Positions 15,571 through 24,225 are shown, counted from the stretch's first letter. The stretch is 64,000 nt of DNA from Bacillus sp. FJAT-27916 (GCF_001183965.1 NZ_LFZV01000001.1:2984352-3048351), one strand, 5' to 3'. Notes: generated by a model from the letters alone, not told the origin. Program-made: numbers and translations.

Positions 15571-16089
15571 ATGAACTTTGGCATTGCCATTTTTCCTTCA
15601 AAAAAGCTGCAGGACCTAGCTAATTCATATCGAAAACGCTACGATGCACACTACAAATTCATTCCGCCGCATGTAACGCTCAAGTCAACCTTTTCATCCA
15701 CCGAAGAAGAAGACATCAAACGAATTTCAACTATACTAAAAGAAGTTTCAACCAAGCATGAGCCCTTTACCTTAAAGGTCTTAAAGGTAAGTACCTTTCA
15801 ACCAATCAATAACGTCATTTACTTAAAGATTGACCCGAATCCAGAACTGTTCAATCTTCATGAAGCCCTTCACACGGAAGAGCTTGGCACGGATAAGCCT
15901 TATACATTTGTTCCGCATTTAACGATTGGCCAAGACCTTTCTGATAAGGAAATGCATGATGTACTCGGCCAGTTGAGCTTAATGAAATTTGAACATGAAG
16001 AAACCGTTGATCGCTTCCACCTTCTTTATCAGCTGGAAAATGGGACATGGACAGTATATGAAACATTCTTACTTGGAAAGGACCAGTAA
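15571..16089 (+). CDS. yjcG: 2H-phosphoesterase / 2'-5' RNA ligase-like protein YjcG
   Basis: A 172-residue protein of the LigT/2H superfamily with two HxT motifs: PPHVTLKST (H34) and PHLTIGQDLS in the second half. These form the catalytic pair for 2',3'-cyclic phosphate chemistry in relatives; the physiological substrate in Bacillus is not known. The start at 15571 is favoured by GGGGAGG nine bases upstream; the longer open frame from 15505 crosses the likely promoter (TATAAT near 15528). Three bases separate its stop from the next gene, so the two are co-transcribed. Confidence 0.9.
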   Translation: MNFGIAIFPSKKLQDLANSYRKRYDAHYKFIPPHVTLKSTFSSTEEEDIKRISTILKEVSTKHEPFTLKVLKVSTFQPINNVIYLKIDPNPELFNLHEALHTEELGTDKPYTFVPHLTIGQDLSDKEMHDVLGQLSLMKFEHEETVDRFHLLYQLENGTWTVYETFLLGKDQ

Positions 16090-16092
16090 TTG

Positions 16093-16518
16093 ATGGACAT
16101 CAAGATCGTCACGAACGAAGAAGAATTACAACAGGCTTATCAAGTACGAAAGATTGTTTTTGTCGATGAACAAAAGGTGACTGTTGAGGAAGAAATCGAT
16201 CATCTTGAGGAGGAATCCACTCATTTTCTCGTCATGAATGAGAATGATGAACCGATTGGAGCCGGTCGCTTCCGTATTGTTGATAACTACGGGAAGGTTG
16301 AACGCATTTGTGTCTTGCCACAAGCCCGTTCAACCGGTGTTGGGCGCTCCTTAATGGAAGCCATTGAGCAGCATGCCCTTTCACAAGGACTGGAGATTAC
16401 GAAGCTTAATGCGCAGGTACAGGCAATTCCTTTTTACAAATCACTTGGCTATGGCATTATATCTGAGGAATTTCTTGATGCCGGAATCCCTCATCGAACA
16501 ATGAAAAAACGGCTGTAA
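16093..16518 (+). CDS. yjcF: GNAT acetyltransferase YjcF
   Basis: A 141-residue GNAT-fold acetyltransferase. The acetyl-CoA-binding motif is VERICVLPQARSTGVGRSLMEAI (R/QxxGxG/A: RSTGVG), and FYKSLGYGIISEEFLDAGIPH with MKKRL at the end is typical of YjcF/ElaA-like proteins. A TTG at 16090 is an equally possible start, since AAAGGA is better spaced for it. Substrate unknown. Last gene of yjcHGF, ending at a long perfect terminator. Confidence 0.88.
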   Translation: MDIKIVTNEEELQQAYQVRKIVFVDEQKVTVEEEIDHLEEESTHFLVMNENDEPIGAGRFRIVDNYGKVERICVLPQARSTGVGRSLMEAIEQHALSQGLEITKLNAQVQAIPFYKSLGYGIISEEFLDAGIPHRTMKKRL

Positions 16519-16523
16519 CGACA

Positions 16524-16574
16524 ACGAGAGACAATCTCCCTTGCCAGCAGGCGGGAGATTGTCTCTCGTTTTTC
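16524..16574 (+). terminator. Terminator of yjcF
   Basis: Perfect 17-bp stem (16524-16540 with 16553-16569), 12-base loop, then Ts. One of the strongest terminators in the window. Confidence 0.93.
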
Positions 16575-16583
16575 TTTCCACAA

Positions 16584-16615
16584 GAAAAAGCCTCTTATCT
16601 TCTCAAGAGGCTTTT
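16584..16615 (-). terminator. Terminator of the 98-residue orphan gene
   Basis: Minus-strand stem AAAAGCCTCTT / AAGAGGCTTTT followed by a U-run. Confidence 0.85.
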
Positions 16616-16619
16616 AGTA

Positions 16620-16916
16620 TTAGATGCTCAAATTAATAAACTTCCCAACACCGATAAGATCACTCATCGTCTGGTTGACTAATGCTTCAGGAATACGGTG
16701 GCTTCTGCTGCCTGTATTTAAGCCAGACATCGGGTAAATCAGGTCTTCTTTGTTCTCTTCAGTATGGGTTACTCCGTTTTCATTCCTGCGAAGAAAAAGA
16801 ATCGGCTGGACAGCCTTTAAGCCGGTGATGCCATTCTTCCTCATACTCTCTGCAGATACCGTTCTATTCGTATATTGAACATACTCAAACTGCGTGAATG
16901 GCATGATATAGCTCAT
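16620..16916 (-). CDS. Hypothetical protein, 98 residues
   Basis: Small soluble protein starting MSYIMPFTQFEYVQYTN. The middle has LKAVQPILFLRRNENG and the end IPEALVNQTMSDLIGVGKFINLSI. I do not recognise a family, and there is no signal peptide or metal-binding motif. AGAGGTGA lies five to six bases before the ATG at 16916, which favours it over an upstream in-frame ATG. It is monocistronic with its own terminator, between yjcF and the helicase gene. The good ribosome binding site and terminator make it a real gene. Confidence 0.7.
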   Translation of the reverse strand: MSYIMPFTQFEYVQYTNRTVSAESMRKNGITGLKAVQPILFLRRNENGVTHTEENKEDLIYPMSGLNTGSRSHRIPEALVNQTMSDLIGVGKFINLSI

Positions 16917-17059
16917 CGGTATCACCTCTTCCCATCTATTAACATACCCCATTTCTATCTAGAAGAAACCGTCATCCCTCTTTGTAATCTACCTTACGTT
17001 TTGTTAAGATTATATTTGTCTGTCGAAAGCCAAAAAAGATATAAATGAGGAATCTGATA

Positions 17060-19372
17060 ATGAAAACAGCTTATTGGAAGAATGAATATATTACATTGGA
17101 AGATTGGCCGAAAGAGGCTTATACACGTGTTCATGAGGCCGGTAAGAACGGTGAATTGCATTGTCCCTCATGCCATCAAGCAGTTATTTTCTATTTGGGG
17201 ATTCATGATAATCCCCACTTTATTCATAAAGATGCGTCAGTCCCGCCATGCCCTGAAAAGCCAAAAGCAAAAAGCGGTGCTGTACCTGCAACAAAGGAAA
17301 GTGTCGAGTACGGAGGATTCCGACTGCCTCAGTCTCGTTCCATCACAGCTGTTGAATCAAATCGGAATCACGATTGGCAGCCATCCTTTCACATTAAAAA
17401 CCTGCCTCCATTCGTTCAGTTGGCAGCCAGCCATCTCGCTAGCTCCCATCCCTTTGTAGAGATGCTGAAGGAACATGGCTGGCCGCTCGATGAGGAGCAA
17501 TCTAAAGCCGTAACAACCGATGCCAGCCATCTGCTGGTCCTTGCCGGTGCCGGAAGCGGTAAGACTAGGGTGCTCACTTCCCGCACTGCCTATCTTCTGC
17601 TTGAGAAGGGAGTCAATCCTAAGTCTGTCATGCTTGTCACCTTCACCTCTAAGGCTGCCCTTGAGATGAAAGAACGACTTAAAAAGATGCCAGGCATGAA
17701 TCCTTCCATGCTGCAGTCGCTGTATACCGGTACGTTTCACGCGATTTTTTATCGGATTCTCATGCACCATGATCCGCATAAATGGAACTCTGCAAAACTA
17801 ATTAAATTTGATGGAGAAAAAGAATATATTCTTAAGATGGCAGCTTCTGAGCTTGGATTTGATGAACGGGAATTTGCGTTTGATGCCTGCATACAGCAAA
17901 TTGGCAAATGGAAGAATGACCTGTACCTGCCGAGCGATGTCCGCCCAGAAGGTGATTTCGAACACTCTGCTTTAGAGCTTTACAAGAAATATGAGCAATA
18001 TAAAGAAACGCACGATAAATTTGATTTTGATGATATGCAGACTGGCTGCTATACACTTCTGAAATCCGACCAAGCTCTTCTGAAAGCCTATCAAAATCGT
18101 TTCCGCTATTTTCTTTTGGATGAGTTTCAGGATATTAATAGAGTGCAATATGAAATTATGCGATTGCTGACGGACAGAGCCGAGCACATCTGCTTCGTAG
18201 GTGATGATGATCAGGCCATCTATTCATTCCGCGGAAGTGATTCATCCTTCCTGCTGAATTTATCACTCGACTTCCCTGATCTTGAAACGGTTTATCTTGC
18301 CGCTAATTACCGTTCAGGTCATAAGATCGTCCAGACCGCCAATCAAATCATTGCTCAAAACCATGTCCGCACACCAAAGAAAATGAGGGCTCTTCATGAT
18401 CAATCACCGGCTCCTGTCCTGTTTTATCCACATGATGAGGAGATGGAAAGTGTGATGATTATGACGGATATCATGGAAAAGATTCGAAATGGTGCTTCAC
18501 CAAATGATTTTGCGATTCTTTATAGAACAAATGTGATGAGTCGAGCCATCTTTGAACGCCTAGCTGTCTCAAGCCTTCCTTTCAGAGTAGATGCTGATTA
18601 TGATTCCTTTTATAATCGCCGGGCCGTTAAGGGCATCCTCGCTTTCTTGAAGGCAAGCCTGAACCCGGATGATCCTAGTATGTTAAATGACTTACTCCCG
18701 CCCCTTTATTTGCGGAAAACAGCAGCCCAGGATGCAAAGGCCCTATCCATCTTGAATGATTGCACCTTGCTTGACGCTTTAGCCCATATCGGCGGATTAA
18801 AGCCGTTCCAAAAGAAAACCATCGAGAAGGCTGTATCCGTTATCCGCACATTGAAAGAGATGCGCCCAGATGTCGCGATTGAAATAATCGAGAAAGAGCT
18901 CGGCTTCCAAAACTATTTAAAAAAACGCGGCAATGAGGGCAATAAGATGGATAAAGGATCTGATGAAATCAAGGATGTGAAAGTAGCCGCAAGCAAATTC
19001 ACATCTGTGCAGGACTTTGTCGATCATGCTACCCATATGGTCGCGATGTCTAAGGAGGTCAAGAAACGTTCCAAGGATGAGCCATTCGCCATACAGCTTG
19101 GCACGATTCACCGCTCCAAAGGGCTGGAGTATAAATATGTATACCTCTTAGGATGTGTGGAAGGCTGCATGCCTCATGACTATGCACTGGAAGCATGGCG
19201 TGATGGAGACCGCAAGCCTATTGAGGAGGAAAGACGCCTATTATATGTAGCTGTTACCCGGGCATGCTCCGAGCTTTATATGTCCATTTCATCAAAAAGG
19301 CGCGGCAAATCAGCCAAACCTTCCCGTTTCTTAAACAGCTTGAAAAAAGGAGCCGCCATGACCGCAAAATAA
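17060..19372 (+). CDS. yjcD: UvrD/PcrA-like superfamily 1 DNA helicase (YjcD) with N-terminal CoiA-like zinc motif
   Basis: A 770-residue SF1A helicase. Motifs in order: Walker A LAGAGSGKTRVLTSR (near residue 160), Ia VTFTSKAALEMKERL, II LLDEFQDIN, III GDDDQAIYSFRGS, IV AANYRSG, V HRSKGLEYKYVYLLG, VI EERRLLYVAVTRA. The first 70 residues are an extra domain: C35-xx-C38, then PHFIH (52-56), then CP (64-65), spaced almost exactly as in the CoiA protein encoded at 41745-42917. B. subtilis yjcD lies in the same place next to spoVIF. The start at 17060 follows GAGGA; 17045 lacks a site. Its repair role is uncharacterised. Confidence 0.88.
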   Translation: MKTAYWKNEYITLEDWPKEAYTRVHEAGKNGELHCPSCHQAVIFYLGIHDNPHFIHKDASVPPCPEKPKAKSGAVPATKESVEYGGFRLPQSRSITAVESNRNHDWQPSFHIKNLPPFVQLAASHLASSHPFVEMLKEHGWPLDEEQSKAVTTDASHLLVLAGAGSGKTRVLTSRTAYLLLEKGVNPKSVMLVTFTSKAALEMKERLKKMPGMNPSMLQSLYTGTFHAIFYRILMHHDPHKWNSAKLIKFDGEKEYILKMAASELGFDEREFAFDACIQQIGKWKNDLYLPSDVRPEGDFEHSALELYKKYEQYKETHDKFDFDDMQTGCYTLLKSDQALLKAYQNRFRYFLLDEFQDINRVQYEIMRLLTDRAEHICFVGDDDQAIYSFRGSDSSFLLNLSLDFPDLETVYLAANYRSGHKIVQTANQIIAQNHVRTPKKMRALHDQSPAPVLFYPHDEEMESVMIMTDIMEKIRNGASPNDFAILYRTNVMSRAIFERLAVSSLPFRVDADYDSFYNRRAVKGILAFLKASLNPDDPSMLNDLLPPLYLRKTAAQDAKALSILNDCTLLDALAHIGGLKPFQKKTIEKAVSVIRTLKEMRPDVAIEIIEKELGFQNYLKKRGNEGNKMDKGSDEIKDVKVAASKFTSVQDFVDHATHMVAMSKEVKKRSKDEPFAIQLGTIHRSKGLEYKYVYLLGCVEGCMPHDYALEAWRDGDRKPIEEERRLLYVAVTRACSELYMSISSKRRGKSAKPSRFLNSLKKGAAMTAK

Positions 19373-19457
19373 GGAAGGGTCCCTATGTATCCCGGATTTA
19401 TTCGGGAGAACGGCGGCCGTTTCCATCATGCGGGCAAGGGGCTCCTTCCCTTTTTAT
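19373..19457. terminator. Terminator shared by yjcD and spoVIF
   Basis: A long imperfect hairpin, GGAAGGGTCCC with GGGCTCCTTCC, enclosing a second hairpin (CCCG / CGGG, 19391-19406) and followed by TTTTTATTTT. Confidence 0.6.
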
Positions 19458-19708
19458 TTTTTGTTCATCATTTTTGAGATTGTATTAAAATCAAGGGATT
19501 TCCCGTCCTTAATGATTGAATTGACCAGCTGGTCCTCCATCTCTTTCGGAACCGGTTTATTAGCAATTTGGGATACCTTCTTAATAACGGAACGGACCGT
19601 TTTCTCATCTTTGAAATTTGCATTCTGCAGGGAATTAGCCAATTCCATAATTTCTTTCATGTTTACGCCTGTTTTCTTCTCCATGTTTTTAAAGAACCCG
19701 TTATCCAT
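19454..19708 (-). CDS. spoVIF: Stage VI sporulation protein F
   Basis: An 84-residue protein that matches SpoVIF (YjcC), a late coat-assembly regulator of Bacillus spores: MDNGFFKNMEKKTGVNMKEI, then LANSLQNANFKDEKTVR and an amphipathic C-terminus with PVPKEMEDQLVNSIIKDG. Length matches the B. subtilis protein closely. AAGGAGG lies upstream of the ATG. It is adjacent to yjcD and the YjcZ-type gene, as in B. subtilis. Expression is expected late in the mother cell; I did not identify the promoter. Confidence 0.92.
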   Translation of the reverse strand: MDNGFFKNMEKKTGVNMKEIMELANSLQNANFKDEKTVRSVIKKVSQIANKPVPKEMEDQLVNSIIKDGKSLDFNTISKMMNKK

Positions 19709-19822
19709 ATTTCAGCCTCCTTCTCGATAATGCCATCATATGATGCCCAGCCTGAAGATGTGTTTAAGAATTTATATATAAAAAGGGTCCAGCTGGACTG
19801 AACCCTCCATCGTACTTTGTTA

Positions 19823-19854
19823 GTAAAGAAGAGACAACAGGATCTCTTCTTTAC
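19823..19854 (-). terminator. Inverted repeat downstream of the YjcZ-type gene
   Basis: Perfect 12-bp inverted repeat GTAAAGAAGAGA / TCTCTTCTTTAC around an eight-base loop, just past the stop of the Gly/Tyr-rich gene. The tail is only weakly T-rich, so it may be a terminator or an mRNA-stabilising hairpin. Confidence 0.65.
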
Positions 19855-19867
19855 AACCATATTCAGA

Positions 19868-20041
19868 TTAGCAGAAGCTTGCGCCGACAATTATCAACAG
19901 AATGAAGAGAACAACGATTAGCACGAAAGTAGAACCGTAGCCTCCACCGTAGCCTCCACCGCCGTAGCCATAACCGCCGCCGCAGCCGCCGCCATAGCCG
20001 CCGCCGTAGCCGCCGCCACCGTAGCCGTAACATCCAAACAT
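19868..20041 (-). CDS. yjcZ: YjcZ-family small sporulation protein (Gly/Tyr-rich, one membrane segment)
   Basis: A 57-residue protein: about 35 residues of GGGYGG-type repeats with two cysteines, then a hydrophobic helix, [21 protein letters not shown], that is nearly identical in all YjcZ-family proteins. These tiny proteins are sporulation products of unknown function, perhaps in spore membranes or coat. GAGGTGA precedes the ATG at 20041. The Gly-Tyr region is encoded by imperfect GCCGCCGTAGCC-type repeats, likely to vary in length between strains. It lies next to spoVIF. Confidence 0.88.
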   Translation of the reverse strand: MFGCYGYGGGGYGGGYGGGCGGGYGYGGGGYGGGYGSTFVLIVVLFILLIIVGASFC

Positions 20042-20205
20042 GTAAGTCACCTCGCTTTCGCTTAGTACACTCATAACATATGAGAAAAGCGGTCTCCCTG
20101 TCTGGGCTAAATTACAGCTTCAAATACCTATTTTAATTTGCCCTTGTCTCACCCTTGAGACATCCACTACAATTAAGGTAAAAACACAGCAAGGATTGAG
20201 ACATT

Positions 20206-20859
20206 ATGAATATTGAATGGAAAGAGTTAGACTTACATGATTCAGATTCATTACTTAATGAAGCTCTTAGCTTATATGATGAATCATTTCCAGAGGAAGT
20301 GCGTGAAAGCCACGATCTTTTCCGACGCAGCCTGACCCTTAGCTCAAGCGAGAATGTCTATCATTTTCTCGTTGGCCTAGAGAATGGGAAGGTGATTTCG
20401 ATGGCAACAGCCCATTATTTCGCTCGAGCCAATTTCGGATACATCGTCTATCTAGCTGCCCACCCAGAAAAGCGCGGGATAGGATTAGGGAAGAAAACGA
20501 TTGAGGAAATGTGCAGGCGGCTTCAACTAGACGCAAAAGCAAGCGGCTACCCATCTCTTAGCGCTGTTGTCCTGGAGACAGAAAAAGAAACAACGGCCCA
20601 TGATGAGGAGGAATATGCCATCAACCTCAAAAGACTAAAGTTCTTTGAGAGCTTAGGCTTCCAGATTGCCGAAGTAGAATATGTACAGCCTCCCCTTTTC
20701 CACGGGCAGATTCCCGTCCCGCTGTATTTGCAAATGAATATTCTAGATGAGACGGCATCCTTGACACCTGAGGATATCATCGAGGTTTTGTATAAAGAGA
20801 AATATAATAAGGTAAACCAAATCTCTTCGAAAGAGTTAGAGCTTTGCCTGCAACCCTAA
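20206..20859 (+). CDS. GNAT-family N-acetyltransferase
   Basis: A 217-residue acetyltransferase with a central GNAT core: VYLAAHPEKRGIGLGKKTIEEM carries the acetyl-CoA loop RxxGxG/A (KRGIGLG), preceded by the ISMATAHYFARANFGYI strand and followed by RLKFFESLGF. N-terminal SFPEEVRESHDLFRRSL and the C-terminal 50 residues extend the usual domain. Substrate unknown. It is monocistronic, followed by a strong terminator, and sits between the spoVIF/yjcZ pair and the spoVA operon without an evident functional tie. Confidence 0.82.
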   Translation: MNIEWKELDLHDSDSLLNEALSLYDESFPEEVRESHDLFRRSLTLSSSENVYHFLVGLENGKVISMATAHYFARANFGYIVYLAAHPEKRGIGLGKKTIEEMCRRLQLDAKASGYPSLSAVVLETEKETTAHDEEEYAINLKRLKFFESLGFQIAEVEYVQPPLFHGQIPVPLYLQMNILDETASLTPEDIIEVLYKEKYNKVNQISSKELELCLQP

Positions 20860-20890
20860 AAAAGACAAGGCGCTTAACCTTGTCTTTTTT
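20858..20890 (+). terminator. Terminator of the GNAT gene
   Basis: Stem AAAGACAAGG / CCTTGTCTTT with a seven-base loop, A-run before and T-run after; it overlaps the stop codon. Confidence 0.9.
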
Positions 20891-20909
20891 GTTCCAGCAT
20901 TTATTTCAT

Positions 20910-21266
20910 TTATCCCTTTGGCTTAAAAATTAAGGCTGCAAGAAAACCAAAAACAACCGCAGCAGAGATCCCGGAGGATGTTATCTCAAACATTCCAGTC
21001 AATACACCTACAAGTCCATGCTGGCCTGCCTCCTGCATTGCCCCGTTTACAAGGGAATTGCCGAAACTGACAATCGGAATCGTTGCTCCTGCTCCAGCAA
21101 AATTGGCAAGTGGTTCATACCACCTAAAGCCCCCAAGGACCGCACCAGTTACAACCAATAAACTCATCGTATGGGCAGGTGTCAGCTTGGCAATGTCAAA
21201 AAGAAGCTGGCCAATTACGCAAATCAGCCCGCCAACGACAAAAGCCCAAAAGAACATGGCTAGCAT
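20910..21266 (-). CDS. spoVAE: Stage V sporulation protein AE (SpoVAEb type)
   Basis: A 118-residue membrane protein with three to four helices: [40 protein letters not shown], then a conserved central [18 protein letters not shown] and a final helix [13 protein letters not shown]. This is the SpoVAEb subunit of the inner-membrane channel through which dipicolinic acid enters the forespore and leaves on germination. GGAGG precedes the ATG. It is the last gene of a four-gene spoVA-type operon and shares the loop motif FGNS with SpoVAC. Confidence 0.93.
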   Translation of the reverse strand: MLAMFFWAFVVGGLICVIGQLLFDIAKLTPAHTMSLLVVTGAVLGGFRWYEPLANFAGAGATIPIVSFGNSLVNGAMQEAGQHGLVGVLTGMFEITSSGISAAVVFGFLAALIFKPKG

Positions 21267-21283
21267 AAGCTTTCCTCCCTTCC

Positions 21284-22300
21284 CTACTCCATCTCAATAG
21301 ACACAGCGTGTGCTATGCATGGAATGGATTCATTCTGCTGTACCGTTAGCGGCGAAAGCAAGGCCCCGGTTGCCGCTAGTAAAATCCGTTTATAGGTGCC
21401 CTTTTTCATCTCATTCAGTAAATGGCCGTAAAGGACGGTTGCAGAGCAGCCTGCCCCGCTCCCGCCAGATTGTACGTTCTGGTCATCCTTATAAAGCATA
21501 AGACCGCAGTCACGAAACTGCCCTTCCTTCAACTTCAGACCCTTTTGCTCTAATAGATCCTGAGCTGTCGCTTGGCCGATTTTCCCAAGATCCCCCGTCA
21601 CAATTAAATCATAATGGTCGGGCTTTAAATTGAAATCGCTGAAATGAGCAGCAATGGTATCTGCCGCAGCCGGTGCCATCGCTCCTCCCATATTGAACGG
21701 GTCTGCCATCCCCAAATCAATTACTTTTCCGATTGTCGCACTCTTCACAACAATTTGATTCGAAGCAGCTTTCTTATTTTGCTCAAGCAGGGCAGTTCCT
21801 GCACCAGTCACGGTCCACTGGGCGGTCGGCGGCTTTTGCCCCCCGTACTCTGTTGGATAGCGAAACTGCTTCTCGATGGCCGCATTATGGCTCGATGCAC
21901 CTGTCAGCACCTTCTCCGCCCCTCGGTAATTGACGACAAAGGCTGCGAGTGCCAGCCCCTCCATCGATGTTGAGCATGCACCGAAAAGCCCAAGATACGG
22001 AATCGCCATTGTTCTTGCCGCAAAGCTTGTCGGGGTAATTTGATTCACTAAATCTCCCGCAAACAGGAATTGAATATCCTCATTTTTCAATCCCTTTTTC
22101 TCTATCGCACAGCTGGCCGCTTCTTCAAGGAGGACACGATGCGCTTTCTCATAGGAATCCTCATTGAGCCATAAATCATCATGAATAATGTCAAAATCAT
22201 CGCGAAGATGCCCTTGACCTTCAAAGGGGCCTACGCTGACACCCGTGGAGGTAATCACAGGATGATTCTGAAAAAGCCAAGATTGTTTGCCACTCAGCAT
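21284..22300 (-). CDS. spoVAD: Stage V sporulation protein AD
   Basis: A 338-residue soluble protein with the thiolase/ketosynthase fold adopted by SpoVAD, which binds dipicolinic acid during its uptake into the developing spore. Recognisable are [20 protein letters not shown] at the N-terminus, [19 protein letters not shown] around the remnant active-site Cys, [14 protein letters not shown], and [17 protein letters not shown] near the end. Length is standard. AGGAGGG lies before the ATG. Placed between spoVAC and spoVAEb with gaps below 20 bases, so co-transcribed. Confidence 0.94.
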   Translation of the reverse strand: MLSGKQSWLFQNHPVITSTGVSVGPFEGQGHLRDDFDIIHDDLWLNEDSYEKAHRVLLEEAASCAIEKKGLKNEDIQFLFAGDLVNQITPTSFAARTMAIPYLGLFGACSTSMEGLALAAFVVNYRGAEKVLTGASSHNAAIEKQFRYPTEYGGQKPPTAQWTVTGAGTALLEQNKKAASNQIVVKSATIGKVIDLGMADPFNMGGAMAPAAADTIAAHFSDFNLKPDHYDLIVTGDLGKIGQATAQDLLEQKGLKLKEGQFRDCGLMLYKDDQNVQSGGSGAGCSATVLYGHLLNEMKKGTYKRILLAATGALLSPLTVQQNESIPCIAHAVSIEME

Positions 22301-22302
22301 AA

Positions 22303-22773
22303 TTACCCTCCTATTATCATTTGATATATTTGCTTGATCAGCGCAACGACAAAGGCAGAGAATACACCGAATACAATAACCGACCCTGCCAGTTTGAACA
22401 TATTGCTTCCCACACCAAGGACGAGCCCCTCTGTACGGTGCTCTATCGCAGCTGAAATCACTGAGTTTCCAAAGCCTGTCACCGGAACAGCACTTCCTGC
22501 GCCGGCATATTGTCCAATTCGGTCATATACACCAAAGCCCGTCAGAAGCATCGCGATGAAAATCATCGTAGCAACCGTTGGGTTCCCTGCCGTCTGCTCT
22601 GTGAAATTAAAGAAAAAAATATAAAAGTACGTAATCAATTGCCCGACTAAACAGAAGCATCCTCCCACCCAAAAGGCCTTTAAGCAATTCTTTAAAACCG
22701 GACGTTTCGTCTCATATTTTTGTTCCAATTTCTCATATTGTTTTTGCTCAGGTGTTTTATTGTTTTTAGCCAT
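22303..22773 (-). CDS. spoVAC: Stage V sporulation protein AC
   Basis: A 156-residue membrane protein with a basic, polar N-terminus (EQKQYEKLEQKYETKRPVLK), then four hydrophobic segments including FWVGGCFCLVGQLITYFYIFF and VATMIFIAMLLTGFGVYD, and the signature AGSAVPVTGFGNSVISAAIEH. SpoVAC is the mechanosensitive pore component of the dipicolinate channel. Its stop lies two bases before the spoVAD start. The polar N-terminal 40 residues may face the forespore cytoplasm; this is a family inference. Confidence 0.94.
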   Translation of the reverse strand: MAKNNKTPEQKQYEKLEQKYETKRPVLKNCLKAFWVGGCFCLVGQLITYFYIFFFNFTEQTAGNPTVATMIFIAMLLTGFGVYDRIGQYAGAGSAVPVTGFGNSVISAAIEHRTEGLVLGVGSNMFKLAGSVIVFGVFSAFVVALIKQIYQMIIGG

Positions 22774-22787
22774 TGCCCTTCACCTAC

Positions 22788-23258
22788 CTAAGTCATTTCT
22801 TTTTCAAGATTTTCTATCTTTCCAAACCATTTCTTTGCCTTCTCTTTTGAATAACCTTTATCCTGTACTTGAACGATTAGTTCGACAACCTCAAGGAATA
22901 TTTTCATGTCACTCGAGATGACAATGTCATAACCTTTAAACTTCTTATTCAAATCACTAGTCAAGTCTTTATCAATTGATGCCATCTTGAAGCGTTTCAA
23001 ATGCTTCACCTTATAGGCAACCAATATGTCCTTTCCATTCTGCACGACCGCCACATCATATATTTCATCATGATCGGCAACGGTCTTTTTGATTTTCTCG
23101 AGCGGCGCTTCCTTATCCCCGCCCAAATACACAGGGTCCATGTCTACTGATGAGATAAGCGACCGAATGGCTTCCTTGCTGCTCGAATCACCAGCACATC
23201 CCCCTAAAAAAATCGAGAAAAGAAGCATGGTTATTGATACCAGATAGATTTTCCTCAC
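22788..23258 (-). CDS. YhcN/YlaJ-family sporulation lipoprotein
   Basis: A 156-residue lipoprotein. The signal peptide MRKIYLVSITMLLFSIFLGG ends at the lipobox LGGC with C21, followed by a polar linker and a domain with YDVAVVQNGKDILVAYKVKHL, typical of the YhcN/YlaJ group. Such lipoproteins sit in the spore inner membrane and, in spoVA2mob elements, are encoded beside spoVAC/D/Eb, exactly as here. It starts at GTG with GGGGTG eight bases upstream and is the first gene of the operon. Role in germination or heat resistance is suspected for the family, not shown. Confidence 0.82.
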   Translation of the reverse strand: MRKIYLVSITMLLFSIFLGGCAGDSSSKEAIRSLISSVDMDPVYLGGDKEAPLEKIKKTVADHDEIYDVAVVQNGKDILVAYKVKHLKRFKMASIDKDLTSDLNKKFKGYDIVISSDMKIFLEVVELIVQVQDKGYSKEKAKKWFGKIENLEKEMT

Positions 23259-23336
23259 TATTTTTTCACCCCTACTATAAAACTCACTCGACTTTATTCT
23301 CTGCCTGATTCGAAATTTTATCCGCAGGCTTACAAA

Positions 23337-23362
23337 TAAAAAAACGCCGCATTAGCGACGTT
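23337..23362 (-). terminator. Terminator of the 37-residue gene
   Basis: Minus-strand stem AACGTCGC / GCGGCGTT (one mismatch), TAAT loop, then a run of seven Us. Confidence 0.8.
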
Positions 23363-23371
23363 TCACTTCAT

Positions 23372-23485
23372 TTATCCTTGCTGGCGGACTGCCTTCTTCC
23401 ATTTCCCGCATCCGCAGCCTTTCTTCTTTACCGCGGAGGTTCCTACCTTAGGTACCGGCTGAATGACTTTTCTTTGTCCTTTCAC
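23372..23485 (-). CDS. Small basic protein with CGCGK motif, 37 residues
   Basis: From GTG 23485 the frame reads MKGQRKVIQPVPKVGTS, then AVKKKGCGCGKWKKAVRQQG and stops. The protein is strongly basic (about eleven Lys/Arg) with a CxC pair. AAGGAGG stands seven to nine bases before the start and a good terminator follows 10 bases after the stop, so despite its size this looks like a complete gene. I do not recognise it. Its place between two sporulation loci and the Lys/Cys-rich composition fit a small spore protein, which is only a guess. Confidence 0.6.
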   Translation of the reverse strand: MKGQRKVIQPVPKVGTSAVKKKGCGCGKWKKAVRQQG

Positions 23486-23574
23486 TATTCAGGTCCTCCT
23501 TCTTCCCCAGATACTATACTTTATGAAAAAGGGAGGAGGTTTGTCTATTATAAATGTCCTCACTCGTCAAATGG

Positions 23575-24096
23575 TTAGAAACGGACGATTTTGATCCCTT
23601 TGATTTGTTTAATCGGATGTTTAATCCACTTCTTCCCGAACGCCACCTTTATATAGACAAATTCTCCTTTAACCTTTTCAACCGTTCCCCTCAGCGTCTT
23701 CTCCTCAATGAAGAAATCACAGATGGGTCTCGGCATCAAGGCTGGTATTTGAGCCAAGTAACGAACCAATTCATCCTTAGTCATATCCTCTAGTTTCTTG
23801 CGCTTCGTACCATTCAGGTAAGAGGTCGCCTCATCAGCATCCAAAAGTTCAGTACGTTCATCCTTCTTTTTCTCTACACCGAAACTTAGCACTGTCGGCA
23901 CCTCACCCCCATCAAATGGCAGCCCCTCCACTTTCGAATCGCCTTCAGCTCGTTCCATCATCTCCTTCGCTGCCAAATTCGTAAAAAAATCATCAATCTC
24001 CACTATTTCTTCTTCCATTATGCGTAATTTTAATTGTTCTTTATCAAGCCAGGCATTTGCCGGCAGTATCCCTTCTTGCTCATGTTTATTGCTCAT
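23575..24096 (-). CDS. CotO-like spore coat protein
   Basis: A 173-residue protein with an acidic N-terminal half (EEEIVEIDDFFTNLAAKEMMERAE) and a basic C-terminal domain: LVRYLAQIPALMPRPICDFFI, then RGTVEKVKGEFVYIKVAFGKKWIKHPI. The C-terminal pattern of a PxPxC segment followed by a small beta domain with repeated basic turns resembles the CotO (YjbX) family of outer-coat assembly proteins. AGGAGGG lies before two adjacent ATGs; the second (24096) is better spaced. In B. subtilis cotO lies near fabI, which is also in this neighbourhood. Moderate confidence. Confidence 0.6.
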   Translation of the reverse strand: MSNKHEQEGILPANAWLDKEQLKLRIMEEEIVEIDDFFTNLAAKEMMERAEGDSKVEGLPFDGGEVPTVLSFGVEKKKDERTELLDADEATSYLNGTKRKKLEDMTKDELVRYLAQIPALMPRPICDFFIEEKTLRGTVEKVKGEFVYIKVAFGKKWIKHPIKQIKGIKIVRF

Positions 24097-24178
24097 CATA
24101 TACCCTCCTGACCCGCGAACTTTACCTACTCATTCATATGCGCAAAAGCCTAGGAATATTTCCAAGCTGCAAAGAACG

Positions 24179-24219
24179 AAAAAAACGCCCGGCATGAAAG
24201 TCCCATACACGAGGCGTTT
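24179..24219 (-). terminator. Terminator of the app operon
   Basis: Minus-strand stem AAACGCC / GGCGTTT with a 23-base loop, followed by a U-run, seven bases past the appC stop. Confidence 0.8.
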
Positions 24220-24225
24220 CTTATT

